Source of the DNA: Periconia sp. R9002
Lineage: Eukaryota > Ascomycota > Dothideomycetes > Pleosporales > Periconiaceae
Reading direction: 5' to 3'
DNA length: 64,000 bases
Assembly (NCBI GenBank): GCA_023627715.1
Contig: JAMAHW010000002.1
Span: 558,001-622,000 of the forward strand
In this document: positions 10,073-20,771 of the stretch, piece after piece
Layout of the letters: each line of letters begins with the position of its first letter
Numbering within the stretch: the first letter of the stretch is position 1
Notes under the pieces: model-generated
Database searches by the model: none
Told to the model about the DNA's origin: nothing
The model's input: the letters and a program-made list of their open reading frames with translations, nothing else
Made by a program: the position numbers and the translations under genes

Positions 10073-10842
10073 AGAACTCGGCTCTTATCAACGACTGGTG
10101 AGACTGGAATGAGGATATTTTGATATTTTGATATGAGTAAAGAGTGGCTTCACATAAGGTTTGCGGAATGGTGCCACTGAGGATACCAGTGTGCATTGTA
10201 CAGTGGAATTACATAGGCTTAGCACCTTCAATGTAACTAGTAACTGAACTTCATCACAGTAAAATTTCTGTGTCCTTCATTATGCAATGCTTGTTATCTG
10301 CTTTCCCCCCTGAACTTCCTAAATGTCTGTCCATTGATCGATGGCAATCAAGTGTATCGTCGCGTACCACATACACGGCATATTTCTAGGAATAACATCT
10401 TAACGAACGCCCTCACTATATAGTTATCACATGATAGTGAGATGTCGTGTCAAATGACGCTGACTGCGGTTTCGACGCCGCATGCTTACTTGATGAATCT
10501 CGTGCCTTTTGGCCGGAGAACGAAGATGCCTTCGCTAAGCGCCCACCCATTTATGCGCCACCATATTCCTACGCCTCATCTATTTATATTCCAACAGAAA
10601 CCTAAGCCCCAATTTTGACTCTTGAAGAACCACATGAAACAATATTTTGAACTTGATCATTGGCTTACTTGCCCTCTGCCAAACGCCTACGCCCGAACTA
10701 CGCCACGACTGCCTTCAGTGAGGCACAATCCTACGTCTCAAACTCGAGTTTATAAACAGTCACATCCACCACCTTTTCTCATATTCCACGTTAAACCTTC
10801 TTGCAAAACATCCACACTTTCACGAACTTGACATAGGGAAAT
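10073..10842. other. Spacer between secreted-protein genes 2 and 3
   Basis: No gene seen. A TATAAAC at 10751-10757 lies about 90 bases before the gene at 10843 and is its likely TATA element. Confidence 0.45.
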
Positions 10843-11242
10843 ATGTTTCGGAACACTCTATTTGGCCTCACCTTCTCTATCCTCCTCCCGACTCTCAACG
10901 CCTTTATTCCGTACGAACTAAGACCCTGTGGCCAATACAGGTATGAAACGAACCAGGACCATTGGTCAGACTATATAGATGTACCGGACCGTAATTGCCT
11001 AGGTGTTCCCGAGGATGGAAGAACATTCATCGGATACAATGTTCCTGAGAAATGCAGATGCGTCTTCTACTTGTAAGTCATTCTTGAATCACGATACTAG
11101 TAGTGGCTTCTCTGATTTCGGTCGTAGTAGCCCCACTTGCGTTCCTGAAGGCGGCAAGCTTGAAGTCAGTGAACTGGGAAAGGGTAGCCTTGGGGAGCCT
11201 TATCTCTCGGTCCGGTGTATCAACATCTTTGGGCCTGACTGA
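10843..11242 (+). CDS. Small secreted cysteine-rich protein 3 (tandem family)
   Basis: A 114-aa secreted protein from exons 10843-11072 and 11128-11242 (55-nt intron GTAAGT...GTAG). Signal peptide at about residues 1-20 (MFRNTLFGLTFSILLP...NA-FIP). Six cysteines occur in the same order as protein 1: RPCGQ, RNCLG, KCRCVFYF, PTC and VRC. The spacing between cysteines 2 and 3 is 18 residues in both. The second exon is 115 nt, the same length as in gene 1. It closes a three-gene tandem array with matching intron position and phase. Function unknown. Confidence 0.82.
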
Positions 11243-11656
11243 CTGGTACTGCGTGCTAGACATGGATCGAACATCACGGGCGTTGACTAAATCTTGTAAA
11301 TTAAACATCGTTGTTGATTAAAACCATTCGAACGGAGTAAATTATCATATTGTGATTTGCCATTGATTGACTACGTACGCAACTATTCATCAAGCTAAGG
11401 AATGTAGCAGTCCAATGCGGTTAAAGTGGCGCGCTCTCCGCCACAAGTGTACTATGTAGAAATGACGTCAAATATTTGTAGACGACTAATGACTTGTACA
11501 GGAACGCGATGACATGGTCAAATATAAAAGCCAGGGTCCCACAAGCCTTGCTCCCTTCTCATTGCTGTCGCATCCCGTGAAAGCGCGAGATCATGCCGAC
11601 CAAATACCACACAGCCACAGCAGGTTACATATCAAACCTACCATACCCCCTACAGT
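11243..11656. promoter_or_regulatory. Promoter region of the DUF3292-like gene
   Basis: TATAAAAG at 11523-11530 lies 127 bases before the start at 11657. An out-of-frame ATG at 11593 precedes the chosen start and opens a short frame, so a small upstream ORF is possible. No other gene in the interval. Confidence 0.45.
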
Positions 11657-13758
11657 ATGATGGTTACCGACGACTACGTGACGGTTGACGAGCGGAATAT
11701 CGGCTTGGACCGCGCAAGAGTTCATGAACCGGGCCGGATTGAGATTGCGGACAAGCCTCCAGAATCGTCCAAAGACCATCGCGGTGAAGAAGAGGAGGAG
11801 GAAAAGAGACGAAACTCAAAGCTGCATCGCGTCCGCGAATCACTCAGTGAAAAGAAACATGATACAGCCGTTAAGATTAAGAAGACGCTTCATATAAACA
11901 AGCGTGTGGATACCAGCGTTGATGAGGAGCTGGAGAAAAATGCCTCCGTGCTGGCCGAACCCGTCACCCAACATTCGGATTCGAGGCTTAAAGAGGAGCC
12001 CCCGCCACCGGATAACGTCACTGTGAAAGATTTTTTTCATGATCCAATCGATACTACAAAAAAGAAGTTTTCGGGCCAAGGCAATTCTCAACTGGCTGCG
12101 AATATTGCTACAAGAGAGGTTTCGCATGGCCAAGAGGTGGATCTTATACGTGTGCACGAGTCATTACAGAATGCAAAAACTCCCGAAGAACACGAAAAAG
12201 CGCTCGAGACATTTGGAGAGTTGCTGAAGGAAAGACAAAATATGTACGTAAGGTGGACGCTGGACAGACATGTTACGAAAGTCAGGCTTCTACCAAAGAT
12301 AACTTTTGTGAAGAAGAGCAGGAAAGAATTTTTAAAGACAGATCCAGCGGGCAATCAAGCCGTGGACTGGCGAGCGTATGGACAGCATGTGATTATATTC
12401 TTTCGTGTCTTGCTGCTACTATTTTGCTGACATATTAAAGCTTTTGGAGTATAGCGCGCATCAGTACGGTGGCCAATACATCGGGTATGGAATAGATCAT
12501 CCCGCACCTTCCAAGAAGACCATCATGCCGAACGTCGAGCGACTTATTGTTGCATCTGCCCCGTTTCAGGAGTTCATCATGACCACCCGACGTGTATACC
12601 GCTGGGAGAATCCCTCTGAAACACTCAAATACCTCATCATCTACACCTTGCTTTGGTATTCGAATCTTGTATTTCCCGGAATGGTACGCTAGCTGAGGCG
12701 AATCCTTTCCCCAATTCATGATTATTTGGCTAATGGAACTGAAAAGCTATCGGCCGTCGTCTTTCTCGTTCTTCAACGCTATTATCAAGCGCCGACCATG
12801 GAGGACCTCCGACAAGATATCGAACGCAGTGAGGACCGACGCCAAACGGCTATGACTTTGACAGAGTTCATCGAAAAAGAAGGATCGCATGAATGGGTAG
12901 ACAAAATCATCGAAACCGCTGGCCCTTGGCTGATGGTTCAGCTGGCCGATTTGGCAAACTTCTTTGAAATCACACGCAAGTACGCTAACTTCCTTACTAA
13001 TTCGGAAGGAAAATGAACAGGTGGCTGATCTTGAACAGTTTTTATGAATGGCGTGTACCAGCCAGGACCGTGGCTTCATTATCAATAATGGTTGTCATTA
13101 TCCTTGTCTCTGCCTTTGTACCTGCGCGACTTTTCATCCGCGCATTGACGTTTATAGCGGGCGTCACCTTCTTTGGGCTGTTTCCTATAGCTACAAATCT
13201 TCCGGAGTACAGACTCCTAGCTTCCATGCCAAAACGATTGTTATGGGACATTCCTACTCACGGTAAAAACCCCTCTTCCCCATCCTCATGCTTCCTATTC
13301 TATGGCTTTGAGAATACCGTCGTTAACTCGTTCCAACAGCCGAATGGGCCCTAAAATATATCCGCGCAGAAGCTATCCGCTACCAAGAAACACATGCTAC
13401 GCCTTCTTCTCCCACATTAGACCACGACTACGGCTCTTACGCCGCGCATTGGTCCAACTATCGAGGCCGTCTTGTCGTTTCGCAGTTCTCCATGCGCTTC
13501 ATGTCGGACGATATTGTGTACTGGCGCGTTCCTTATATCCAACTAGAACGCCTCGAGAAAATCAACCGACTCGTGGAACAGAAGATTCCGAAGCCGACAT
13601 CAAAGGATACAGGTATGGATATGAAGGTGGTGGCTGCGGGCGCCGATGGCGGGGAGGGGGCGAAGAAGGAATATTTACTGACTGATGTGGACATGAGAAA
13701 TGAGGCGTTTTCGCAGGTACTGGGGTTTAGTGGAAGGCCATGGCAGGTTACTTGGTGA
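11657..13758 (+). CDS. DUF3292 / GRAMD4-like membrane protein
   Basis: Predicted 616-aa protein from five exons: 11657-12388, 12441-12683, 12747-12979, 13039-13262 and 13340-13758; all junctions keep frame. The N-terminal 150 residues are charged and probably disordered. The central part contains YVRWTLDRHVTKVRLLP, GGQYIGYGID, and the conserved-looking MTTRRVYRWENPSETLKY followed by a membrane segment (LIIYTLLWYSNLVF). A helical stretch and a hydrophobic pair follow (SIMVVIILVSAFV...FIAGVTFFGLFPIATNL). The C-terminal domain (YRGRLVVSQFSMRF...VYWRVPYIQLERLEKI) looks GRAM/PH-like. This order matches fungal DUF3292 proteins and animal GRAMD4 (family recalled, not searched). Probably an internal-membrane protein; role unknown. 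Confidence 0.8.
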
Positions 13759-13896
13759 GCTGACACATGCTGGATACAGGTTGTACGATCTGTGGATGAA
13801 GAAGGTATATGAAGCTAGGATGATCAATTATTTGAATATGTGAACAGGGTACATAGCTTCCGGGGAGAAACTAAATCTTTTCTTTCACAAGACGTC

Positions 13897-14425
13897 TCAT
13901 TGTGAGCTTTTCTTGGTGAAATTGTAATACGATCGCTCTTGCACGATTTTCCACCCACGCACAGCTGCCTCTGATAAGCTCCCATCCCATTCCGCACCTT
14001 CACCCTCCCATCTCCACCAAAACAGCGACACGCCAACTAAGCGCAGTGTTTCCCCCGCTTTGAGACCTATGTGAGGAAGATCGGTTACAGCTTCTCCCTC
14101 CACTCTCATCTCGGCGGCTACAAACTCCGGCGTAAACCCTGTGGTCTTTGGCTCGGTGATGCGACAAGTGGGCATGGCGGAGTACGCTTTGGTGTAGAAC
14201 TCACGTAGCGCGTCGATACCCTCACGGGATATACCATTCACTTGGTGTCATGTTAGCAGGGTTTCATTCATGAGTCGAAGGCTCAGCTTTCGTACCAACG
14301 TCGGTGAACGCAGCGTCCTTCGCGTGCCATGACATGAGCGCATCGACATCGCGCTTTTCCGATGCTTCGCGCAGGCTCCCCAAGCGAGCTTCGTTCAGAG
14401 CTTGAATTGCTTCTTGGCTATACAT
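13897..14425 (-). CDS. NTF2-like/SnoaL-type small protein
   Basis: A 157-aa protein from two exons, 14425-14296 and 14240-13897 on the minus strand; the 55-nt intron has GTACGA, GCTAAC and AAG. The N-terminal helices (MYSQEAIQALNEARLGSLREA, with DVDALMSWHAKDAAFTDV) and the later sheet with FEVG-like pattern (GETLRLVGVSLFWWRW...GWKIVQERSYYNF) fit the cone-shaped NTF2-like fold. Such proteins range from ligand-binding proteins to polyketide cyclases and dehydratases; no catalytic pair can be assigned. There is no signal peptide. It converges with the DUF3292-like gene, 138 bp away. Confidence 0.75.
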
Positions 14426-15167
14426 GTCGTCAGGATCGCAAGTAAATCTTGTCCTCTTACAAAACTAATCATTCTTTGACTCGAACTGCGTACTGGTATT
14501 TGTAGCTCTCGCTGCAGCCTAGATTTGGAGTGAGTCATTACACCTGGTCATCAGCCTATCAAGCAGCTTTATCCGCTGAGATGACATCTTCTATACGAAC
14601 GATGGGTGCGACAAGTACGCCACCAGAACATCGCGAGCGCTAAAAGTTACCTTTAAGAGTGATTAAGAGGGTGTCATTACAGGACAGCCCTAAATATCAA
14701 ATAGAAAAATGTCCAAGCCGTGGACAGCGAATAGCAAAGTAGTTTTCCTCTTATTCGTGATAAATCTGGCGTACAGAGGAAACTTAACTTCACTGCAGTA
14801 TTATTCCATAATTCAAAAGTTCCGCCCCAGTACTGTACCCGTCGCTGGTGTTGTGATTGGACACGGTCTTCACAAACGGTGTTTGACTACATACATGTAC
14901 TTATGCATGCAGCGGCGCAGTTCCGCATCTTGACAAAACCACTCTGATTATTGAAACATCAGACACTTGTATGTCTCAAAACAATCAGTGCGCATCAATA
15001 GTTGTGGACGGAGTTCCTGAAGATTTGTGCCTATACGAGGGCTTAGTTCCATTAGAGCCCCCAACGGCTCATAGATTAGCCCACCGTGTTTCAGCTCCTG
15101 GCTTGTATGAGTTGATATATGGTCCACAATCTCCTACATCCTTTTCAAATGTAAGTGTATCTTCGAT
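14426..15167. other. Intergenic or uncharted 5' part of the next gene
   Basis: Contains the promoter of the NTF2-like gene and perhaps early exons of the membrane-protein gene that follows. An open frame starting at 14971 (MSQNNQCASIVVDGVPED) could belong to it, but no in-phase junction could be established. Confidence 0.35.
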
Positions 15168-16413
15168 ATGCCTATCCAGTATAATATATCATCACTGCCG
15201 TGTACCACTCACTTGGCATGGAGCTTCGACTCTGCACATTGTTTGTCTCTGTCTGACGGGACCACAACGACGATCACAACGACAAGACTTGCCGGCCAAA
15301 ATTCGATGTCACTCGATGACGCGCTTTTTGTCCAAACATCAATCTACCATAATAGATACGGAATAAATGGGATATACCCTACTACGACTGATTTCGACGG
15401 TTGCCTGCCTGGGCCCACGATGTGCATGTGGCCATGATTTGGATACACTGCAAAAGCGTGCCCCAGTCCATACGTCAGCGCGTCTGGTGGGCAGTTGCAA
15501 ACAAAATCAACAGCCTACTGCTGTCTTAGGTCAGTTATCCCTAGGCGTAGTTTCTTCCATGTAGTTTTGGCTAATGCAACAACAGTGGTGGAATAGTCTT
15601 GTTGAAATCATATTCAAGAATCTCATCGGGAACAACTGAAACCTCCACGAGGCCGGTCTGCGGTAAGTGATACGCTTTGATTGAGAACCATGCCCCATCA
15701 TCTAATATTGAGCAGTACATGTCTGGATCGCGAATGAGCCTCCTACAACCCTCCCTCCTCCCCAAACGATCTCGTCTATAGCTTTCCGAAGTGCAACTAG
15801 TGGAGAAGATAGGTTTTCCGTTTTCATGACAATGAAGCCGATCCTCGCGGTACGAAATATAGATATTTCATCGACCCCAACGCCCACTGCGCCTCCGACA
15901 CTAATTACTTCCAACTCAACGTCCTCTTCTCCTGATCTCATATCGCCCCCTCCTACTTCAACACCCACTCCTTCTCCTACCCTTAACTCCGGTAGTTCTT
16001 TCGGAAATCGCGACAAGGTGACTGTAGGAGCAGGTTTTGCTGCTGGTTCGATTTCACTCATTATCCTTATGTCGATAATTTTCTGTTTAGTCAATAGACG
16101 ACGGCCACGAAAATGGGCCTGTGACCAGGCCAAGAAAGAGGAAGAGGCACAGACTAAGAAGGAGGAAGATGAGCACATAGGGTACAAGCCGGAACTTGAC
16201 GGCCATACACGTGCTGAGATGAGCGGGTATGACGACGCAGAAATGGACCTTCAATGTGTTTCTGAAATGAACGGGGTAGCAGTTGTTGAGCTGGATGCAG
16301 GTTTTCATGGGGTAGAGATGGCTAATGTCGAAGTACCTGTGGAGGCGGATAGCGACAAGTTACAGCGTCGACACTCGAAGAGAAGTGGTGAAGAAAAAGC
16401 CCTTTGTGCGTAA
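15168..16413 (+). pseudogene. Ser/Thr-rich single-pass membrane protein, frame interrupted by TGA
   Basis: Three joined segments read consistently: about 15168-15529, 15586-15662 and 15716-16413, with good introns (GTCAGT...CTAATG...ACAG and GTAAGT...TCTAAT...GCAG). The extracellular part has GYTAKACPSPYV and AYCCLSGG, resembling the CPSGY...CCPSG motifs of common fungal surface proteins. It then has a Pro/Ser/Thr-rich stalk, one membrane helix (GAGFAAGSISLIILMSIIFCLV), a stop-transfer NRRRPRK and an acidic cytoplasmic tail. An in-frame TGA at 15435-15437 precedes the GYT motif, and no plausible intron removes it. Either a nonsense mutation, a sequence error or a different 5' exon. The true start is not known; the part from 15586 on is the well-supported one. 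Confidence 0.5.
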
Positions 16414-16947
16414 TTGCTGGACATTTTCAACGCAGTGAAATGCTACAACAACACTTCGGTCTCGAAAATGCATCTTCTGAATCCCAGCGCCATTTACAAA
16501 CGCAACTGAAGAGGATTTCAGCAAAAACATGGGTGAAACCGTTCGAACATGCGCAACAGAATTTTATACTCCGTGTCATCAATTCTAGGGCAGACATCCG
16601 AGATATGGGATTTATTATTGACCTATAGATCGCAACACATGGATCACGCCAACGTGATGAGAAGTCCTTGACTGTTGAAGTTCTGAAGATCGCCAATGAA
16701 CTTTGTAACGAACAGCATCGTTACCCCTGTGAACTCGTGCGGGACTGTTCTTCCTTGCTTCTGGTCATTCTTCCCTTATAATCATGGTTATAAATCTAGC
16801 GTTCTATGTTCGCTCTTTCCGATCATTGTGGGCCACCGCTCGTGCATTGTATGAAAAAACAATTGAATTACCGTCCTTCCTAACAAAGGAAAACTATCAA
16901 GCTGTAGAATTGGTAGAAATGAACATAATCCAACTCACAACATCTGC
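16414..16947. other. Convergent intergenic region
   Basis: Lies between the 3' ends of the membrane-protein gene and the acid phosphatase gene. No supported gene or structured element seen. Confidence 0.45.
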
Positions 16948-18539
16948 TTACGAATCAATTTCCTCCTGATTATACAAGTATGTCGGATCACCCTGCCACG
17001 GATATATAGTGATGGGGGTCGTAATCGGAGGGGGTGGGTCGACGGGAATAAGAACCTGGAATTCTTGCGGTGGATGTACAGCATCCGGAACCTCAATAAT
17101 GTCGCGATAGTATTCTGGATGACAATAAACTTTGAAAGTGTCTCCAGGTAATTCGAAATCTCGCCACTGAGGTTTTGGATGGTCTAACTGCCTGCAATTA
17201 TCTTCCCAGATATGCTTGACGAGGGGCAATATGGTTCGGCCATTGCGCTTAAGTTTCAGATTCGGGGCGACGTAAGTATGTTTTGTGTAGAAATCGCTAC
17301 TGAAGACGCCTCCATAAGATTGGTTCCAGTAATATTCTTTGAACGGTGCACCTGCAATCCGGCGGTCCCACCGCCTGGGCGCATCGCCGGTGCGTTCGCC
17401 TACGAGTTTCCAGACGTTGGCTCCAACATCCCAGCGTCCAAGATGGTGAAGTTTCCAGTTTGCTTCCACGGTGCTGATATCAGAGTAATGCGTGTAAAAC
17501 ACGTCATCCTTTGTGCCTATGTCCTTCTTTGGAACTGCGGAGCCCAACAGAATGCCAGCAACGTGATTGCGTGCTTCGTGAAACTCGCCGTTAGCTTGCC
17601 ATGTGATATAAATAAGTGTTTTATCATTGAAGTATTTGTTCTCGAGGAGCGGTTCGACGAAATCTCGGGTCCATTCACAGGAGGTTTGAATATCGGTATC
17701 GTGGCCATTATGATCGAGGTTGGGCGTTACAAAGATCCACTGCGGAAGTTTCTTCTGTTGGAGATCTTGATAAAAACTAGGGCATAGTTAGCATTACAAA
17801 AATTAACCCATCCTCAAAGAATATCGAAATCACCTACAGAGTCAGGTTCTTCACTTGACTGATTTTGTTTTGATCATGCCTAACTGAATCGAAACGGGCA
17901 AGAAGGTTATGTTTTCGCACGTATTTGCCTTCAATGGGATTCGAATATTCGAACTGAAAATAGTAAAGTAAGTTCATGGAGTTCCATTTCTTAGACGTTA
18001 CAACTTACACCTTCGAATCCAGTATATGGTAAACCTTCATTGTAATCACCCCAGCTGATGCCTTTATCTTCGAGTAGATCAACAACCGTGGAGACGTTCA
18101 TGTTCATCAGGATGAAACTGTCGCTATTCACACCAAATATATCTCCACTAGCAGGAGCGACGTAGTTCGGCTGACTAGGAGCACCAGCCCCGTATAGATT
18201 AGTTTGAAGAACGCCCTTTTTGATCAGAGCTTTGCAGTTTTCTGGCATTCAGTCAGTACTAAAGTCTATAGGACGACGTCCCACTGCAGTTACAGTAGGG
18301 GAAAGCTCACCGTCTGCGATAGCATTCTCGTAGGCAGTAGTCTCGAGATAGATGGTCAGCAACCGATTGAAGGCTCTGCCTTTAACGTCAGAAGTTGGTG
18401 ACCGTGTTCGGGCAGTGGCAGCAGCACTCGCAATAGCCGCCGAGTCTGTTGAAGTATGTACAACTGATATCGTTGTTTTCGTTGGTGTGGCAATGACAAT
18501 ACTGGAAAAAACCAGGATACTGAGGTATCTCAACAGCAT
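16948..18539 (-). CDS. Secreted acid phosphatase (phosphoesterase family PF04185)
   Basis: A 468-aa protein from four exons on the minus strand: 18539-18311, 18241-18009, 17953-17838 and 17776-16948; every junction keeps frame. It has a signal peptide (MLLRYLSILVFSSIVIA-TP). Family landmarks: TAYENAIADENCKALIKKGV, APSQPNYVAPASGD (the THPSxPNY-like active-site loop), NVSTVVDLLEDKGISW, LPYTGFEGFEYSNP, LPQWIFVTPNLDHNGHDTD and YFNDKTLIYITW. This order is that of fungal acid phosphatases related to phosphatidylglycerol-specific phospholipase C. Several N-glycosylation sequons fit secretion. Expected to release phosphate from extracellular organic phosphates. Typical family length is 400-480 aa. 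Confidence 0.92.
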
Positions 18540-19594
18540 TCTGATGTAAAGTTAAGATTCAAGGAGCTTGATGTTATTGATCATCGAATGACGGAGTTGT
18601 ACTAAATGAGACTTTCGAGGAGGATAGGAAAAGTTAGTCGGGGGAGCGATCATTGAGAATCGGAAACCACAACAATAAAATGATAGAAAAGGCGGACGAG
18701 ACGTATCACTGGGTGATATATAGGCGATCGGAAGTCCAAACCTCGGACTCGGTTTTAGACTTTCGTCATCTTCCCCGAATTCTGGTCCCTGGGATTCCAC
18801 TGAATCTCAACCCCCATCATTTCTATGGGTCACATATGTATTCAATATCTCAGATCCGTGTATCAGATTAAAGCCATCCAGGTATAGAGAAATCGTTGAG
18901 GAAGGGTCGAAGTAGTCAGAATTCACGTTCTTTATAGTTCGTCAGTATTCTAACCCTTACGTGATGGAAATCTACCTCGCACCAGACGCGAACTATCATT
19001 CACCGACCAAATGAAAGTTACGCGCTGACCCGAGCAGATTACTCAATATCCTTCTTAAGCAGCAAGGCATTTTACAAAATCAATTCGATTATAGGTTCCA
19101 CAGTCAAAGGTACATGTATAGCTACCTCTACTAGCGGGGGGATCACGTGATACTCCGGTGACGACTTCGGGAAAACAATCGCGAAGTTCACAAGCTCAAT
19201 AAAATTATGGTACCATCCGCATTTCGATATTAGTTGACCAATAAATACTGCATTTACCAGAATTTTAACATGTGGGAAGTAGATCTGCGGGCCCTGAAGG
19301 ACAGACCATCCACAACTCGTTTGCGGAGAGCCGTCTACTGAAGGACGGGTGGAGGCCGATACATATGAACGCAACGCATACCATTACTTAAATCAATGAT
19401 GTCATGGGAAAAATGGTAATTTGATTAGATTCTTGTAACGAGAAGTGCATAAACAAAAGAAACCGCACAACAGCGGGGTACTCATGTAAGAAGTGCATCT
19501 GGAGAGATGATAAGCGTTAGTTCGCGCGCTGGAGCTGGCGGGTCTCCTCTCTCATTGTATGAGATTATTAAATATATAAAACACTGGAACAATC
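18540..19594. other. Acid phosphatase upstream region
   Basis: About 1 kb without a supported gene. It contains a palindromic CACGTG at 19144-19149, about 605 bases before the acid phosphatase start. The 5S gene follows. Confidence 0.45.
19571..19580 (+). promoter_or_regulatory. TATA element upstream of the 5S rRNA gene
   Basis: AATATATAAA lies at about -24 to -15 relative to the 5S start. An upstream TATA box at about this distance is known for dispersed 5S genes of filamentous fungi such as Neurospora. Confidence 0.5.
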
Positions 19595-19713
19595 ACATAC
19601 GACCATTGGAACTTGAAAACAACGCTTCCCGTCTGCTCAGCGCTATTTAAGCAAGTTACCGGCAGATTAGTAGTCAGGTGGGAGACCACTGGCGAATACC
19701 TGCTGTTGTATGT
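19595..19713 (+). rRNA. 5S ribosomal RNA (dispersed copy)
   Basis: A 119-nt sequence with the typical fungal 5S plan: ACATACGACC at the 5' end pairing with GTTGTATGT at the 3' end, GCTTCCCGTCTGCTCAGC, TTTAAGCAAG, TTAGTAGTCAGGTGGGAGACC and CTGGCGAATACC. It is followed at once by a T-run terminator. As usual in filamentous ascomycetes it stands alone, away from the rDNA. Several stem positions differ from the version I remember for Pleosporales, so it may be a variant or early pseudogene. Confidence 0.85.
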
Positions 19714-19720
19714 TTTTTTT
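19713..19720 (+). terminator. RNA polymerase III T-run terminator
   Basis: Eight consecutive T residues directly after the 5S 3' end. Confidence 0.7.
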
Positions 19721-20771
19721 GTCCACCTATTGATCACTATTTCACTATTGCAATCATAGATTCATTCGATATACTTAAAAAAGAATAAAGAAACCGAGCG
19801 ATGTTACTGAATGCGGCATACAGCACCACTAGTGCAGGGCAGGTTGCTAGGTACATTAAGAAGATAATACCAATGCTATTGTAAAAACACCAAGTCGGTG
19901 GATATGTTTGCCTTTATTCCCACAGGAATCTCCTAGCTAAGTGATCTTTTTAATAACCTGCAAATGGGACGCCTTCTTCCCATCTTCGACACCACATACT
20001 ACGAACATCTACTGGGACGAGCGCACACTGCATATGCGCAATATTTGCAGACCTCGCCTATTATACTTTCCCCACATGCTAAGAACCGGCTACGAGTGAT
20101 ATAGTCGTGTTCAGAAAAACATGCCCCCCCCCCCTATTCTCAGCCTAAGTAAAAAGGAGAGGAGACCTTACTTAAATAGGTAAGAGCCTGTCAGATATAG
20201 TATACAGATATCAGAAATAGTATACATATATTAAATTTTAGTATACTTTACCCTAAAAGTGACAACCGTAGGGTATTTTACAAAGAGGGGGTGTAATAGG
20301 AGTACACAGAGTAAATATAATATAAGGTAACGTACATGTAAAGTAATGTAATCACTAATTTTTACAAGAGCGCCAGACAGAGGGGGGGGGGGGGGGGGCA
20401 TTTTTTTTTGGGGAGCACCGAAAGCACGTAAAANNNNNNNNNNCCCCCGGGCGGGCCGCCCGGCCCCCCCCCACGCTTTGATGGGGAGCACCGATAGCAC
20501 GTACTAACTTAATTTACATCCAAAACTTGCTCGTATACCTTGTACGGACTAACTTGGTTTGTAACTCAAACTTGCTCACAATGATATCCACTTAATATCA
20601 TCCGATAATAATCTCTGCTAATGTCTGCAAGCCTTAAAAAAAGCTTCTTGGACTTTCTTGGGTTGCGCACAAGTGCCTTCAAGCACAATATAAAGGAATA
20701 GGTACGCACCTGAACGTCAACATCATGTTGTTTGCTTATTATATGTTGCATTTGCCTATCACTCTATCGAC
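19721..20771. other. Repeat-rich spacer with assembly gap
   Basis: Contains a C-run at about 20124-20135, repeated AGTATAC motifs at 20199-20245, a G-run at about 20382-20398, ten N at 20434-20443, and two near-identical 21-base copies at 20410-20430 and 20483-20503. The sequence is AT-rich elsewhere. The last 200 bases are the ferric reductase promoter. Confidence 0.6.
20410..20503. repeat. Direct repeat pair flanking a 10-N gap
   Basis: Copies at 20410-20430 and 20483-20503 share GGGGAGCACCGA, one mismatch, then AGCACGTA. Between them are the N run at 20434-20443 and a C-rich, GC-palindromic stretch. Could be a collapsed tandem repeat or the edge of a transposon remnant. Confidence 0.6.

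Noticed and set aside
11593..11656. Earlier ATG for the DUF3292-like gene
   Set aside because: It is out of frame with the main exon, and the only intron that would connect them is under 40 nt, too short for this genome.
13756..13830. Possible extra C-terminal exon of the DUF3292-like gene
   Set aside because: A chain reading LYDLWMKKVYEA would need an intron of about 26 nt, below the usual minimum.
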